DNA from: Caryophanales bacterium
Lineage (GTDB): Bacteria; Bacillota; Bacilli; JARBTR01
Direction: 5' to 3'
Assembly (NCBI GenBank): GCA_029240105.1
Contig: JARBTR010000005.1
Coordinates: forward strand, 1 to 64,000
Length of the DNA: 64,000 nt
In this document: piece by piece, positions 35,060-44,475 of the stretch
Numbering within the stretch: the first letter of the stretch is position 1
Layout: each line of letters starts with the position of its first letter
The notes under the pieces: generated by a model
The model's input: the letters and a program-made list of their open reading frames with translations, nothing else
Told to the model about the DNA's origin: nothing
Database searches by the model: none
Position numbers and translations under genes: made by a program

Positions 35060-35944
35060 TTAAAACAATGTTAATTGTTCTTCTTCATTTTTAGGTTTTA
35101 AAAGGCAATTAATTTCATTAATTTTATAGAGGAGTTTTTCCTTTTCACAGGCATTTTTAAAAGCTATATGGAGTCCTTTCTGATTTAGTGATGAACAATT
35201 ATATTCGTAACGATACGTGTTCATATATTTTTGCTTTAATCCAGGAAAATGTTTGTCTAGCTGATTATAATAATAATCTCTTTGGTTCTGCCTTAATGTT
35301 ACACCAAAAGCAGGGTATACAAATTTTGCACCTGCTTTTGCAGCTGCTTCTACGATTCCTACCACATTTTCAATTGTATCATTTACGAATGGCAGGATTG
35401 GCATCATTAATACGCCAGTGTTTAACCCATGTTCAGTAAGTTTTTGGATTGCGGCAAATCGATCAAAAGTAGCAGAAACTCTTGGTTCAATTTTTTTACA
35501 AAGTTCATCATCAATTGTTGTGATAGTCATACATACAAGTACAGGTGAATGCTTATTTATTTTTTCAAAGAGATCAATATCACGAGCAACGAGATCTGAT
35601 TTAGTCATGATATGGATTCCAAATCGGTGTCTATGAATTAGTTCTAATGCGCCACGTGTTAATTCTTCTCGTTGTTCAAAAGGGTTATAAGGATCGCTCA
35701 TTGCTCCTGAAGATATAACACCTTTTTTTCTTTTTGAAAGAAGATCTTGCTCAATAATCTGTAAGGCGTTTTCTTTCGCCCGAACAGAGTCAAAATTCTC
35801 AATATGATAACAATCACTTCGGGAATCACAATATATACAGCCATGTGAACATCCTTTATAGATGTTCATATTGTACTCGGTATCAAACCAGTAGGCACTT
35901 TTTTTACTTTTTGAAACGATTTGTTTTGCAGGTATCAGATTCAT
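35060..35944 (-). CDS. Radical SAM protein, SplB-like/Rv2578c family
   Basis: A 294-aa radical SAM protein. The 4Fe-4S ligands are in KGCSHGCIYCDSR (CxxxCxxC, about 31-39). This and the following TKSDLVARDIDLF and RVSATFDRFAAI are typical of the family related to spore photoproduct lyase but of unknown function. It is shorter than SplB (about 340 aa). It lies upstream of the MmcQ copy and seems to mark the right edge of the accessory island. Confidence 0.82.
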   Translation of the reverse strand: MNLIPAKQIVSKSKKSAYWFDTEYNMNIYKGCSHGCIYCDSRSDCYHIENFDSVRAKENALQIIEQDLLSKRKKGVISSGAMSDPYNPFEQREELTRGALELIHRHRFGIHIMTKSDLVARDIDLFEKINKHSPVLVCMTITTIDDELCKKIEPRVSATFDRFAAIQKLTEHGLNTGVLMMPILPFVNDTIENVVGIVEAAAKAGAKFVYPAFGVTLRQNQRDYYYNQLDKHFPGLKQKYMNTYRYEYNCSSLNQKGLHIAFKNACEKEKLLYKINEINCLLKPKNEEEQLTLF

Positions 35945-36216
35945 TTTTTTACTCCGATTCTACAATCTGTAGTTTTTTAGTTGCAATTTCCCCCGTATTT
36001 TAGACGGTGGAAATTGGAAAGATAAGATTAATTATAGGTTTTTAGGGGGAAACTTACTAGCAAGAAAGATTAATCGTTTTTCTAACATTACTTGAACAAA
36101 ACTTATTTAAAAACTACAAGTATGAATAAACATGCAGGTTCATTTACAGTAAATAGAAATTTAAGTGGTTTTCAAAAATCGGTCTCTATGGAGCAATGTA
36201 AAAAGGAGTAAATTTT
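35945..36216. other. Intergenic region upstream of ldh
   Basis: This 270-bp region holds the divergent promoters of the radical SAM gene and ldh. An AAAAAGGAG site directly precedes ldh. I looked for a Rex site (TTGTGAA...TTCACAA) and found none. Confidence 0.4.
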
Positions 36217-37137
36217 ATGAAAAAAACAAGAATTGTAGTGGTTGGGGTTGGCGCTGTTGGGTCTACGACAGCTTATACTTTGTTGCTTCGTAATCGAATG
36301 GATGAGTTGGTTTTAATTGATGCTAACCACAAAAAAGCACTTGGGGATGCGCTAGACATGAATCACGGGCTACCTTTCGTCGGTAAAACAAAAGTATGGG
36401 CAGGTACATATGAAGATTGCATTGGTGCAGATATCATCATTATTACAGCAGGAGCTGCACAGAAACCAGGCGAGTCGAGAATCGATTTACTAAAACGAAA
36501 TTTAAAAATTACAGACTCAATTTTGAATGAAATTACGAAGTATACTACCGATGCAATTTTACTCTTTGCAATAAATCCAGTTGATGTTATGAGTTATTAC
36601 GCATGGAAAAAATTGCGTTCGAAATGGGCAGGAAATAAGATTATAGGATCCGGAACATTGCTAGATAGTGCCCGCTTTAAATATTTGATTAGCGAAAAGT
36701 TAAATGTCGATCCACGTAGTGTACATGCAAAAATTATAGGAGAACATGGGGATTCTGAGTTGCCTGTTTGGAGTCTAGCTAATTTGGCAGGAACAGAATT
36801 ACAACTTTCGGAAGAAGAAAAAGAAGAAGTTTTTGTTAATACACGGGATGCAGCCTATCAAATTATCGAAGCTAAAGGGGCAACCTTCTATGCAATCGCA
36901 TTAGCGCTTGATCGAATTGTTACTGCTATAATGAAAGACGAAGGTGCCGTTCTGAACGTTAGTACCTTCCTTGAAAATTACCATGGTGTTTCTGATGTCT
37001 ATCTAGGTGTACCATGTATTGTTGATCGAAAAGGAATTCGTCAAGTGATGGATATTCAATTAAACGATCAGGAGAAAGCAATGCTACAGGCATCTGCAGA
37101 TAAGTTAAAAGATATATTAAAATCCACTGAGAGCTAA
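36217..37137 (+). CDS. ldh: L-lactate dehydrogenase
   Basis: Reduces pyruvate to L-lactate with NADH in fermentative growth. It has the Rossmann motif VGVGAVGSTTAYTLL, the substrate-binding Arg in GESRIDLLKRN, and the catalytic His in GEHGDSELPVWS (about residue 180). Length 306 aa is a little short of the usual 315-320. It is monocistronic with a terminator. No Rex operator was seen. Malate dehydrogenase is excluded by the GEHGDSE block and overall pattern, though substrate specificity is a prediction. Confidence 0.9.
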   Translation: MKKTRIVVVGVGAVGSTTAYTLLLRNRMDELVLIDANHKKALGDALDMNHGLPFVGKTKVWAGTYEDCIGADIIIITAGAAQKPGESRIDLLKRNLKITDSILNEITKYTTDAILLFAINPVDVMSYYAWKKLRSKWAGNKIIGSGTLLDSARFKYLISEKLNVDPRSVHAKIIGEHGDSELPVWSLANLAGTELQLSEEEKEEVFVNTRDAAYQIIEAKGATFYAIALALDRIVTAIMKDEGAVLNVSTFLENYHGVSDVYLGVPCIVDRKGIRQVMDIQLNDQEKAMLQASADKLKDILKSTES

Positions 37138-37156
37138 ACAATCATAGAACCAGAAA

Positions 37157-37187
37157 AAAGGCTTTCCATTTACGGAAAGCCTTTAAA
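37157..37187. terminator. Bidirectional terminator between ldh and degV
   Basis: The stem AAAGGCTTTCC / GGAAAGCCTTT has a 6-nt loop. Convergent genes lie on both sides. The A run at 37154-37159 supplies the T tract for the minus strand. Confidence 0.8.
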
Positions 37188-38009
37188 CTATTCATTTTCT
37201 GTTAACCAGGAAACACCAATGACACTGAGTCCAAGATGAACACCAAGTACTGGGCCAAGTAAACTTTTACCTACAGGAAATTTGAAACGATTTTGTATTA
37301 AAATTTCTAATTCATCCAACTTATTTGTATGATTTATATAATGTATAATTACTTTTTTAGCTGAATCAGGTATACATTTCATAAGTCCTGCTAATTGTGC
37401 ATTTTTACCCCTAACAACACCTTTGGAAACTACAGTTCCATTTTGACATAATAAAATTGGTCGTAAATTAAGAATCGTACTAACTGATTGTCTTACGAAG
37501 CCCAATCGACCACTTTTTCTTAGTGAATCCATTTCATCAACGGAAAATGCGACACCAACCAGATTTCGCATTTTTTCAATTTCAACTGCTGCTACATCTA
37601 AAGAATTATCTTTTGAGAGCTTACATGCTTTTTCAACAAGGAAACGCAACCCACCAGCAGTCGAAAGTGAATCAATAACCATTACATCTTTACTACCCAA
37701 TTGTTGTGCCGCTTTCACGGCATTTGCATACGTTCCTGAAAGTCTTGAGGAAATTGTAATACAAAGAACCTTTTGTCCCTTACGAATGAGTAAATTAAAA
37801 ATGCTTAAGAAATAGTCTACTGAAACTTGCGAGGTTTGAGATGTTCTTACAGAATTTATCAATTCTTTATAATTACCATTTTCATCGGAATAACCCTCGG
37901 AAAAGGTTTGGTTATTAACTGAATATGAGAGAGGTAAGATTCTTACATTTAAACCCTCAGATTCTTCTCGAGTCATATATACAGAACTATCTGTCACAAC
38001 AGTATACAT
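37188..38009 (-). CDS. fakB: DegV family fatty-acid-binding protein (FakB-like)
   Basis: DegV/FakB proteins hold a fatty acid so that the kinase FakA can phosphorylate it, feeding exogenous fatty acids into phospholipid. The family marks are VTDSSVYM at the N-terminus, TISSRLSGTYANA (about 85-97) and GPVLGVHLGLSVIGVSW near the end. Length 273 aa is normal. Its ATG directly follows the accA stop, and its GGAG lies inside accA, so it is translationally coupled to the fatty-acid operon. That supports the FakB reading. Confidence 0.82.
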   Translation of the reverse strand: MYTVVTDSSVYMTREESEGLNVRILPLSYSVNNQTFSEGYSDENGNYKELINSVRTSQTSQVSVDYFLSIFNLLIRKGQKVLCITISSRLSGTYANAVKAAQQLGSKDVMVIDSLSTAGGLRFLVEKACKLSKDNSLDVAAVEIEKMRNLVGVAFSVDEMDSLRKSGRLGFVRQSVSTILNLRPILLCQNGTVVSKGVVRGKNAQLAGLMKCIPDSAKKVIIHYINHTNKLDELEILIQNRFKFPVGKSLLGPVLGVHLGLSVIGVSWLTENE

Positions 38010-38780
38010 TTAACCTACTCCAATCCCTCGAAATCTTTTATATCTTTTCTCAAGTAATACTTCATTAGATAATTGTGAAAGTTCTCCTATTTTTTCAGAA
38101 AGCAAATTATTCAAATCTGAAAAAACTTGATCAAAAGATTTTTCTGGAACGATTTTTTCAATAATTTCAAAAGACAGCAAGTCTTCTGCAGTTAATTTTA
38201 AACATTCTGAAGCTTCTTTTGTTTTAGATGCATCCTTCCATAAAATGCTTGCACAACCTTCAGGAGAAATAACGGAATAGACCGAATTTTCTAGCATCCA
38301 TACTTCATCTGCAACAGAAAGGCCCAATGCACCACCACTACCACCCTCTCCGATTAAAACAGAGATTATAGGAGTTTTTAGTGTCATCATTTCCATTAGG
38401 TTTTCAGCAATTGCTTGGCCTTGTCCTCGCTCTTCTGCACCAAGTCCACAAAACGCACCAGCAGTATCAACAAAACAAATGACTGGCCTATTAAATTTTT
38501 CAGCCTGTTTCATTAATCGAAGTGCTTTTCGATATCCCTCTGGATGCGCTGAACCAAAGTTACGTTTTACCTTATCCTTTGTATCTGAACCTTTTTCTAG
38601 GGCAATAACTGTAACTGGAGTTCCCCCAAGTAAGCCAATTCCCCCAATTACTGCAGAGTCATCACCGTAACGACGATCACCATGAAACTCAGTAAAATCT
38701 TCTATGATCTTTTTAATGTAATCAAGACCTGTCGGTCGTCCTTTTGCTCTCGCTGCTTTTACACGATCGAAAGAATCCAT
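38010..38780 (-). CDS. accA: Acetyl-CoA carboxylase, carboxyltransferase subunit alpha
   Basis: With AccD it transfers the carboxyl group from biotin to acetyl-CoA, giving malonyl-CoA. The crotonase-like core shows [20 protein letters not shown] and [19 protein letters not shown]. Length 256 aa is the short form typical of streptococci and enterococci. Bacillus AccA is about 325 aa with an extra N-terminal part. It follows accD by 15 bp. Confidence 0.93.
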   Translation of the reverse strand: MDSFDRVKAARAKGRPTGLDYIKKIIEDFTEFHGDRRYGDDSAVIGGIGLLGGTPVTVIALEKGSDTKDKVKRNFGSAHPEGYRKALRLMKQAEKFNRPVICFVDTAGAFCGLGAEERGQGQAIAENLMEMMTLKTPIISVLIGEGGSGGALGLSVADEVWMLENSVYSVISPEGCASILWKDASKTKEASECLKLTAEDLLSFEIIEKIVPEKSFDQVFSDLNNLLSEKIGELSQLSNEVLLEKRYKRFRGIGVG

Positions 38781-38795
38781 ATTGTATTCCCCTTA

Positions 38796-39680
38796 CTAAT
38801 TGACATTTACATTCAAAGATGAAACCGTTTGTTTTTTCGTATGGAATTTTAACAGACGTGAAAGATATTCTTTTTGAACTTTTCGTTCAACAACTTGATC
38901 AACAAAGCCTTTTTCTAAAAGAAATTCAGCTCGTTGGAACCCTGCAGGAAGTTTTTGACGAATAGTCTGTTCTATAACTCGCGGACCAGCAAAACCAATT
39001 AAGGCGCCCGGCTCAGCGAGAATAATATCTCCTTCCATTGCAAAGCTTGCAGTGACTCCACCAGTAGTTGGATCTGTTAAAACTGTAATGTAAAGGTTTC
39101 CACTATCACTATGTCGCTTAACAGCACCACTTACTTTAGCCATTTGCATCAAAGAGAAGATACCTTCTTGCATTCTAGCTCCACCAGACAAAGTAAAGCC
39201 AATTACAGGTAGATTATTTTCTGTTGCGTATTCAAAGGCACGTGTAAGTTTTTCGCCCACAACGGTACCCATACTCCCCATCATGAAATTTGGCTCCATA
39301 ACAAAAAGAACAGAATCTTGATTATCAATTTTTGCAACCCCGGTAATAACCGCTTCATTTTCAGCACTTTTTAAAGTAGAATCCTTTATTTTCTTCTCAT
39401 AGTTCGGGAAGCCAATCAGATTTTTTGACGTCATTTCTCTATCAAATTCAACAAATGTTTCATCATCGCAAATTAGAGCAATCCGTTCTCTAGCATTTAG
39501 TTTGAAATAGTAGTTACATTTTGTGCATACTCGGTAATTATCTGACAAATCATCTGTTAAAATCGTTTTGCTACATTTAGGGCAACGGCACCACATTTCA
39601 TCTGGAATGGATGGTATTCCTGAAACCGAGCTACTCGTATGTACTTCTAATTGGTTCTTCGGCTTTTTAAATCTAATCAT
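38796..39680 (-). CDS. accD: Acetyl-CoA carboxylase, carboxyltransferase subunit beta
   Basis: Partner of AccA. The N-terminal four-Cys zinc ribbon is CPKCSKTIL...[11 protein letters not shown] (about 33-57). It is followed by the carboxyltransferase core with [19 protein letters not shown] and the oxyanion region [15 protein letters not shown]. Length 294 aa is normal. GAGGAAA precedes the ATG. Next to accC in the operon. Confidence 0.94.
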   Translation of the reverse strand: MIRFKKPKNQLEVHTSSSVSGIPSIPDEMWCRCPKCSKTILTDDLSDNYRVCTKCNYYFKLNARERIALICDDETFVEFDREMTSKNLIGFPNYEKKIKDSTLKSAENEAVITGVAKIDNQDSVLFVMEPNFMMGSMGTVVGEKLTRAFEYATENNLPVIGFTLSGGARMQEGIFSLMQMAKVSGAVKRHSDSGNLYITVLTDPTTGGVTASFAMEGDIILAEPGALIGFAGPRVIEQTIRQKLPAGFQRAEFLLEKGFVDQVVERKVQKEYLSRLLKFHTKKQTVSSLNVNVN

Positions 39681-39714
39681 ATGATTTCCTCACTTTTGAA
39701 ACGTTTGATGTACA

Positions 39715-41067
39715 CTAACAGCACAGATCATTCATTTCTTTGTGTTGCAAAAAGTTTGTAAAATAATTCCCTGATGCGAATTCTTCAGTTGAAAGAATAC
39801 CCATTAAAACATCACTTGTTTGGTCAATTCCTTCTATAACTAGCTCTGATAATGCAGCTTGCATCTTTCGAATTGCTTCCTCTCTCGTTTTTGCATGTAC
39901 AATGAGTTTACCAATCATTGAATCATAGAAAGGAGGGAGAGAATAACCTTGATAGATTGCTGAATCAAATCTTACCCACGGACCACCAGGTACATGTAAA
40001 AGTGAAATCGTACCGCAGCTTGGTCTAAAATTAAACAGTGGGTTTTCAGCATTAATTCTGCACTCAATAGCATGACCATTTATTTGAACATCATCTTGAG
40101 TAATGGAAAGCGGTAGATTAGCAGCGATTCGAATTTGCCATTTTACTAAATCTATTCCTGTAACCATTTCTGTTACGGGATGTTCAACCTGCAAACGAGT
40201 GTTCATTTCCATAAAATAAAATTGTCCGTCTGGATCCAGTAAAAATTCTATTGTCCCTGCATTTGTATATCCAACTGCCTTAGCAGCTCTTTGTGCAGCC
40301 ACTACCATTCTTTCTCTAAGCTCAGGTGAAACAGCAGTTGAAGGACTTTCTTCAATCATCTTTTGATTTTTTCTTTGAATAGAACATTCTCTTTCACCTA
40401 AACAAAGGACATTACCATGTTGGTCACATAATAATTGCATTTCGATATGTTTCGTAACAGCTAAAAACTTCTCCATGTAGACGCCACCATCTCCGAAAGC
40501 AGAAAGAGCTTCATTCGAAGCAGCTTGGAAAGCGCTTACAAATTCGTCCTCTTTATTAACTAATCGAATACCACGTCCACCGCCACCTGCACGTGCTTTT
40601 ATTAAAAGTGGAAAACCTATTTTAGAAGCTTCTTCCTTGGCAATTTCTATGTCCTCAACGAAGTCTACACCTGGAATAACTGGTACATCCGCATTTCTCA
40701 TAGTTTTCTTTGCTTGGTCCTTATCACCCATTTTGGCAATGACCTGAGCACTTGGGCCAATGAATGTAATTTTACATTGTTCGCATAGCTCAACAAATTT
40801 CGCATTTTCAGATAAAAAACCATAACCAGGATGTATTGCCTGTGCACCAGTTAATATTGCAGCTGAAAGGATAGCCTCCATATTTAAGTAGCTATCTTTC
40901 GCAATTGGACCACCAATACAAATACTTTCATCTGCTAGGTTAACATGTAAAGCATCTCGATCAGCTTCAGAAAATACTGCAACTGTGGCAATACCCATTT
41001 CTCTGCATGCTCTAATTATTCTGACTGCGATTTCACCGCGATTTGCTACTAGAATTTTGGAAAACAA
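39715..41067 (-). CDS. accC: Acetyl-CoA carboxylase, biotin carboxylase subunit
   Basis: ATP-dependent carboxylation of biotin on AccB. It shows FSKILVANRGEIAVRIIRA, the Gly-rich ATP loop KARAGGGGRGIRLV and the catalytic region EMNTRLQVEHPVTEMVTGID. Length 450 aa is normal. The start codon is TTG at 41067, with AAGGAAG upstream. A GGTGCTRAG repeat element begins 22 bp before it. Confidence 0.95.
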   Translation of the reverse strand: MFSKILVANRGEIAVRIIRACREMGIATVAVFSEADRDALHVNLADESICIGGPIAKDSYLNMEAILSAAILTGAQAIHPGYGFLSENAKFVELCEQCKITFIGPSAQVIAKMGDKDQAKKTMRNADVPVIPGVDFVEDIEIAKEEASKIGFPLLIKARAGGGGRGIRLVNKEDEFVSAFQAASNEALSAFGDGGVYMEKFLAVTKHIEMQLLCDQHGNVLCLGERECSIQRKNQKMIEESPSTAVSPELRERMVVAAQRAAKAVGYTNAGTIEFLLDPDGQFYFMEMNTRLQVEHPVTEMVTGIDLVKWQIRIAANLPLSITQDDVQINGHAIECRINAENPLFNFRPSCGTISLLHVPGGPWVRFDSAIYQGYSLPPFYDSMIGKLIVHAKTREEAIRKMQAALSELVIEGIDQTSDVLMGILSTEEFASGNYFTNFLQHKEMNDLCC

Positions 41068-41088
41068 TTTTTACACTTCCTTATTTTA

Positions 41089-41214
41089 GGTGCTGAGCGT
41101 GACGTTTTGGCCCGAAGATACTTGTACAAATACCTGGAAAAGCCACGATTTTAGGCTTTGAAGGGATTTGGAATGTAGTTCGAGGGCCAGTCATGCGAAG
41201 CCCGATTATCACAA
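41089..41214. repeat. GGTGCTRAG...GAAGCCCG repeat element, copy B
   Basis: Ends GGTGCTGAG and GCGAAGCCCGATTATCACA. The interior is closely related to copy D. The outer arms TGGCCC / GGGCCA and inner arms AAAGCC / GGCTTT are base-paired. Copy D has TGACCC / GGGTCA and AAAGCA / TGCTTT at the same places, so both stems change on both sides. Confidence 0.8.
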
Positions 41215-41346
41215 GGTGCTAAGAAAGCCGTTTAGTTCCGTTGAAATTGGGCCAGAAACTCGCTAGCAGTAGGCTTGACAAAGTCAAACCTGCAAGATTT
41301 TTTGGGGAATTTCAAGGAGCTGGCTTTCGAAGCCCGATTATCACAA
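41215..41346. repeat. GGTGCTRAG...GAAGCCCG repeat element, copy C
   Basis: It abuts copy B with no gap. The end boxes are identical to B and D, but the interior belongs to another subtype shared with copy E (AACCTGCAAG, TTTTTTGG, TTTCAAG, GCTTTCGAAGC). The interior hairpin GGCTTGAC / GTCAAACC is different in sequence from E at the same position. Confidence 0.8.
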
Positions 41347-41480
41347 GGTGCTAAGCCGACTGCTCTGACCCTCTCAAAACGTATACGTTTTGTTTGTCCA
41401 AATACCTGGAAAAGCAACATTTTTTTGCTTTGAAGGATTTTGGAAAGTAGTTCGAGGGTCAAGGAGGCGAAGCCCGATTA
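41347..41480. repeat. GGTGCTRAG...GAAGCCCG repeat element, copy D
   Basis: The third tandem copy. It contains the palindrome CAAAACGTATACGTTTTG that copy B lacks. Its last three bases (TTA) are the stop codon of fabZ, so the element lies exactly against the coding region. Confidence 0.8.
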
Positions 41481-41903
41481 AACTGTATTGTTTTTAACTA
41501 GCGCAAATGAAAAGTCTCCACTTACAGCTAACTTATTATTAACAGTCCCTTTACCTGACGCGAAAAAGAAATTTCCTAATGAACGAGTAATTTCACACTC
41601 GAAATCAATTGTATCACCGGGAACGACTTTATTTTTAAACTTAACATTATTAAGTCCAGTGAAAAATGGAGTTGAACCTTCAATTTTGTCGGAAAAAAGC
41701 ACACAACATGCTTGGGCCATCATTTCACATAGGATTACACCAGGAACAACTGGATTGCCCGGGAAGTGACCTTGTAAGAAGAACTCGTCTCCCTTAACAG
41801 TGTACTGTCCCATCGCTTTTCCATCTTCAGTTAGGGTAACACGATCGACTAAGAGCATCGGATCTCTATGTGGTAATAGTTTTTTTATTTCTTCCTTTTC
41901 CAT
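41478..41903 (-). CDS. fabZ: 3-hydroxyacyl-ACP dehydratase FabZ
   Basis: Dehydrates 3-hydroxyacyl-ACP in the elongation cycle. The hot-dog fold active site is LQGHFPGNPVVPGVILCEMMAQ, with catalytic His (about 47) and Glu (about 61). LLPHRDPMLLVDRV is the usual N-terminus. Length 141 aa is normal. AGGAGAC precedes the ATG. It lies between accB and accC, as in streptococcal clusters. Confidence 0.95.
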   Translation of the reverse strand: MEKEEIKKLLPHRDPMLLVDRVTLTEDGKAMGQYTVKGDEFFLQGHFPGNPVVPGVILCEMMAQACCVLFSDKIEGSTPFFTGLNNVKFKNKVVPGDTIDFECEITRSLGNFFFASGKGTVNNKLAVSGDFSFALVKNNTV

Positions 41904-41937
41904 ATGTGTCTCCTAAAATTAATTGGGCTTGTAATCA

Positions 41938-42411
41938 TTACACTATTTTAAATAGGGTTTGTGAGTACTCGACTACCTGTCCGTTTTGAACACAAATATC
42001 TGCTATTTCGCCATCTACTTCAGCAGTAATTTCATTCATTAACTTCATCGCTTCGACAATACAAAGAACATCACCTTTTTTCACTTTGCTGCCAATTGAT
42101 ACAAAAGCATCTGCATCAGGTGAAGGTGCACAATAAAACACACCTACCATTGGTGATTTAACTTCTTTTAGATTATTGAAACTGATATCCTTTTTATCTT
42201 CTTTTTTATCTTCCTTCTTTTCTACCTTTTCTTGTGGAGCTGAAGGAATTTGAGATACATCAGAATGAAAAGTTTGATAAATAGGGTTTCCAGAAGATTG
42301 TGTTACAAGGTTTTTTTCAAAAGAAATTTTTTGTTCACCCTCACAAACTTCCATTTTAGAAAGACCCATTTTTTCAAAAATCTCACTTAATTCTCTAACA
42401 TGATTAATATC
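41938..42411 (-). CDS. accB: Biotin carboxyl carrier protein of acetyl-CoA carboxylase
   Basis: Carries biotin on the Lys of EAMKLMNEI near the C-terminus. The middle linker is low-complexity, rich in Lys, Asp and Glu ([11 protein letters not shown]), instead of the usual Pro/Ala linker. I start at 42411 (157 aa), because AAAGGAG is 9 nt upstream. The in-frame start at 42447 lacks a site. Confidence 0.93.
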   Translation of the reverse strand, partial: DINHVRELSEIFEKMGLSKMEVCEGEQKISFEKNLVTQSSGNPIYQTFHSDVSQIPSAPQEKVEKKEDKKEDKKDISFNNLKEVKSPMVGVFYCAPSPDADAFVSIGSKVKKGDVLCIVEAMKLMNEITAEVDGEIADICVQNGQVVEYSQTLFKIV

Positions 42412-42470
42412 CATTTGATTGTACTCCTTTTCAAAGGTGCTCTGCAAACCGTGGAATGCTGGTTTTAAGC

Positions 42471-43697
42471 CTATACTTTCTTAAATGCTAGACAGGCATT
42501 ATGTCCACCAAAACCTAGTGAGGTTGAAAGTGCTAAATCAACATCTTCTTTTACACTATGATTTGCTACTATGTTTAAATCACATTCAGGATCGGGCTCT
42601 TTGTAGCCAACTGTTGGAGGTATTACTCCATTTTTTAAAGCTAAAATTGCGGCAATTGCTTCAGCTGCACCTGCAGCTCCTAGCATATGACCAGTCATAG
42701 ATTTTGTTGAACTTACAAGAGTTTTTTGTACATTTTCACCTAATGCTTTTTTGATAGCAATAGTTTCTGTTTTATCATTAAGTGGTGTTGAAGTTCCATG
42801 TGCATTGAAATAGATTTTTTCTTCACCAGTTGCATTTGATTCACTAAGTGCTGCTTTTATTGCATTCGCAACAACAGTTCCTTCTTGATTTGGAGCAGTA
42901 ATATGATGTGCATCACAGGTATGGCCATAACCAGTTATTTCACCATAAATAGTAGCATTTCTGTTCTTAGCATGCTCATATTCTTCTAAAACAAGAATTG
43001 CAGCCCCTTCTCCAATAACAAATCCATCTCTTCTTTTATCAAAAGGAATTGATGTGTCTGCAGGATCATTCTTAGTAGATAAAGCCATAATGTTTGTAAA
43101 ACCAGCAACTGAAAGCTGATTGATTGAAGCTTCTGCCCCTCCTGCAATAATTGCATCAGCATATCCGTGTTTTATTGTACGAAATGCCTCTCCAATTGCA
43201 TTACTCGAAGTTGCACATGCTGTAACTACCGGAAGACAAGGTCCTTGTGCATTGTAACGGATAGCTATTGTACCTGCTGCAATATTGGAAATAATCATTG
43301 GAACAAAATAAGGCGATACACGTCTAGGACCGCCAGCGAGCATTTTTGAGTGCTCATTCGTAACGGTCTCGATACCACCTATTCCCGAACCTATATATAC
43401 ACCTAATTTTTCAGATTCAATATTGCCTTCAATACCACTATTTTCAACTGCTTGTTTTGCAGCAGCAATAGCATATTGTGTGTATTTGTCTGTACGTCTT
43501 ACTTCACCTTTGTCCATATACTCTTCTGGGTTGAAGTTTTTTACTTCTGCAGCAATTTTCACCTTAAAATCATCTGTATTAAAATGAGTAATATAGTCAA
43601 TTCCGCACACACCATTGGATAAATTCTCCCAAAAAGTTTGAACGTCATTTCCAATCGGTGAGATAATACCTAATCCAGTAACAACTACTCTCCTCAT
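42471..43697 (-). CDS. fabF: 3-oxoacyl-ACP synthase II FabF
   Basis: Condensing enzyme for chain elongation. The catalytic Cys is in [12 protein letters not shown] (about C162), and the two His are in [11 protein letters not shown] and [12 protein letters not shown]. Length 408 aa is normal. GGAGGTGA precedes the ATG. It follows fabG by 35 bp. Confidence 0.96.
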   Translation of the reverse strand: MRRVVVTGLGIISPIGNDVQTFWENLSNGVCGIDYITHFNTDDFKVKIAAEVKNFNPEEYMDKGEVRRTDKYTQYAIAAAKQAVENSGIEGNIESEKLGVYIGSGIGGIETVTNEHSKMLAGGPRRVSPYFVPMIISNIAAGTIAIRYNAQGPCLPVVTACATSSNAIGEAFRTIKHGYADAIIAGGAEASINQLSVAGFTNIMALSTKNDPADTSIPFDKRRDGFVIGEGAAILVLEEYEHAKNRNATIYGEITGYGHTCDAHHITAPNQEGTVVANAIKAALSESNATGEEKIYFNAHGTSTPLNDKTETIAIKKALGENVQKTLVSSTKSMTGHMLGAAGAAEAIAAILALKNGVIPPTVGYKEPDPECDLNIVANHSVKEDVDLALSTSLGFGGHNACLAFKKV

Positions 43698-43732
43698 GGT
43701 TAATTCACCTCCGAAATTCTTAAATTGATAAA

Positions 43733-44473
43733 CTAAATATATAATCCGCCATCTACTTTAATAATTTCACCAGTAATATATGATGCATTATCAGAAGCTA
43801 GGAAAACGGCCAAATTTGCAATATCTTCTGCTTTTCCCATTCTTTTTAATGGAATTTGGGTTACAGCAGCTTCTGTCACTTTATCTGAAAGAGCTGCGGT
43901 CATATCTGTTTCAATAAAACCAGGTGCAATTGCATTACAAGTCACATTTCTACCTGCTAACTCTCTAGCAACCGTTTTTGTTAAACCAATAACTCCAGCC
44001 TTTGCTGCAGAGTAGTTGGCTTGCCCAAAATTACCCATTAATCCAGATACTGAGCTTATATTTATAATTCTACCAGCTCGTTTTTTCATAAAATGGCTGT
44101 ATAGATGGCGCGTCGTATTGAACACACCTTTTAAATTGGTTGCGATCACTGCATCAAAATTTTCTTGGCTCATAGACAACATGAGACCATCTTTTACGAT
44201 ACCTGCATTATTTACTAGAATATCAGCACCACCAAAATCTACTAGAATTTGGTCTATTGTACTTTTTGTTTCTTCGAAACTACTTACATCACATTTATAT
44301 GCTATTGCTTTTCTGCCCAAATTTTCAATCATTTGAACGGTTTCATTTGCAGCTGCTACATTTCCGGCATATACAACGGCAACATTAGCTCCTGCTTCAG
44401 CCATGCCAAGTGCAATTGCTCGTCCTATTCCGCGACCTGCACCAGTTACTATAGCTACTTTATTCGTTAACAT
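43733..44473 (-). CDS. fabG: 3-oxoacyl-ACP reductase FabG
   Basis: NADPH-dependent short-chain dehydrogenase. It has the cofactor motif TGAGRGIGRAIA, NNAG, the catalytic Ser in INISSVSG, and YSAAKAG with Tyr and Lys. Length 246 aa is normal. Only 2 bp separate it from fabD. Confidence 0.95.
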   Translation of the reverse strand: MLTNKVAIVTGAGRGIGRAIALGMAEAGANVAVVYAGNVAAANETVQMIENLGRKAIAYKCDVSSFEETKSTIDQILVDFGGADILVNNAGIVKDGLMLSMSQENFDAVIATNLKGVFNTTRHLYSHFMKKRAGRIINISSVSGLMGNFGQANYSAAKAGVIGLTKTVARELAGRNVTCNAIAPGFIETDMTAALSDKVTEAAVTQIPLKRMGKAEDIANLAVFLASDNASYITGEIIKVDGGLYI

Positions 44474-44475
44474 AG

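Noticed and set aside
35945-36216. Rex operator before ldh
   Set aside because: No TTGTGAA...TTCACAA-like palindrome was found.
41232-41462. Minus-strand open frame of about 76 codons in the repeat region (similar one at 46664-46906)
   Set aside because: The two translations resemble each other only because both cross copies of the same repeat. There is no suitable start site, and repeat copies A, B and D do not keep the frame.
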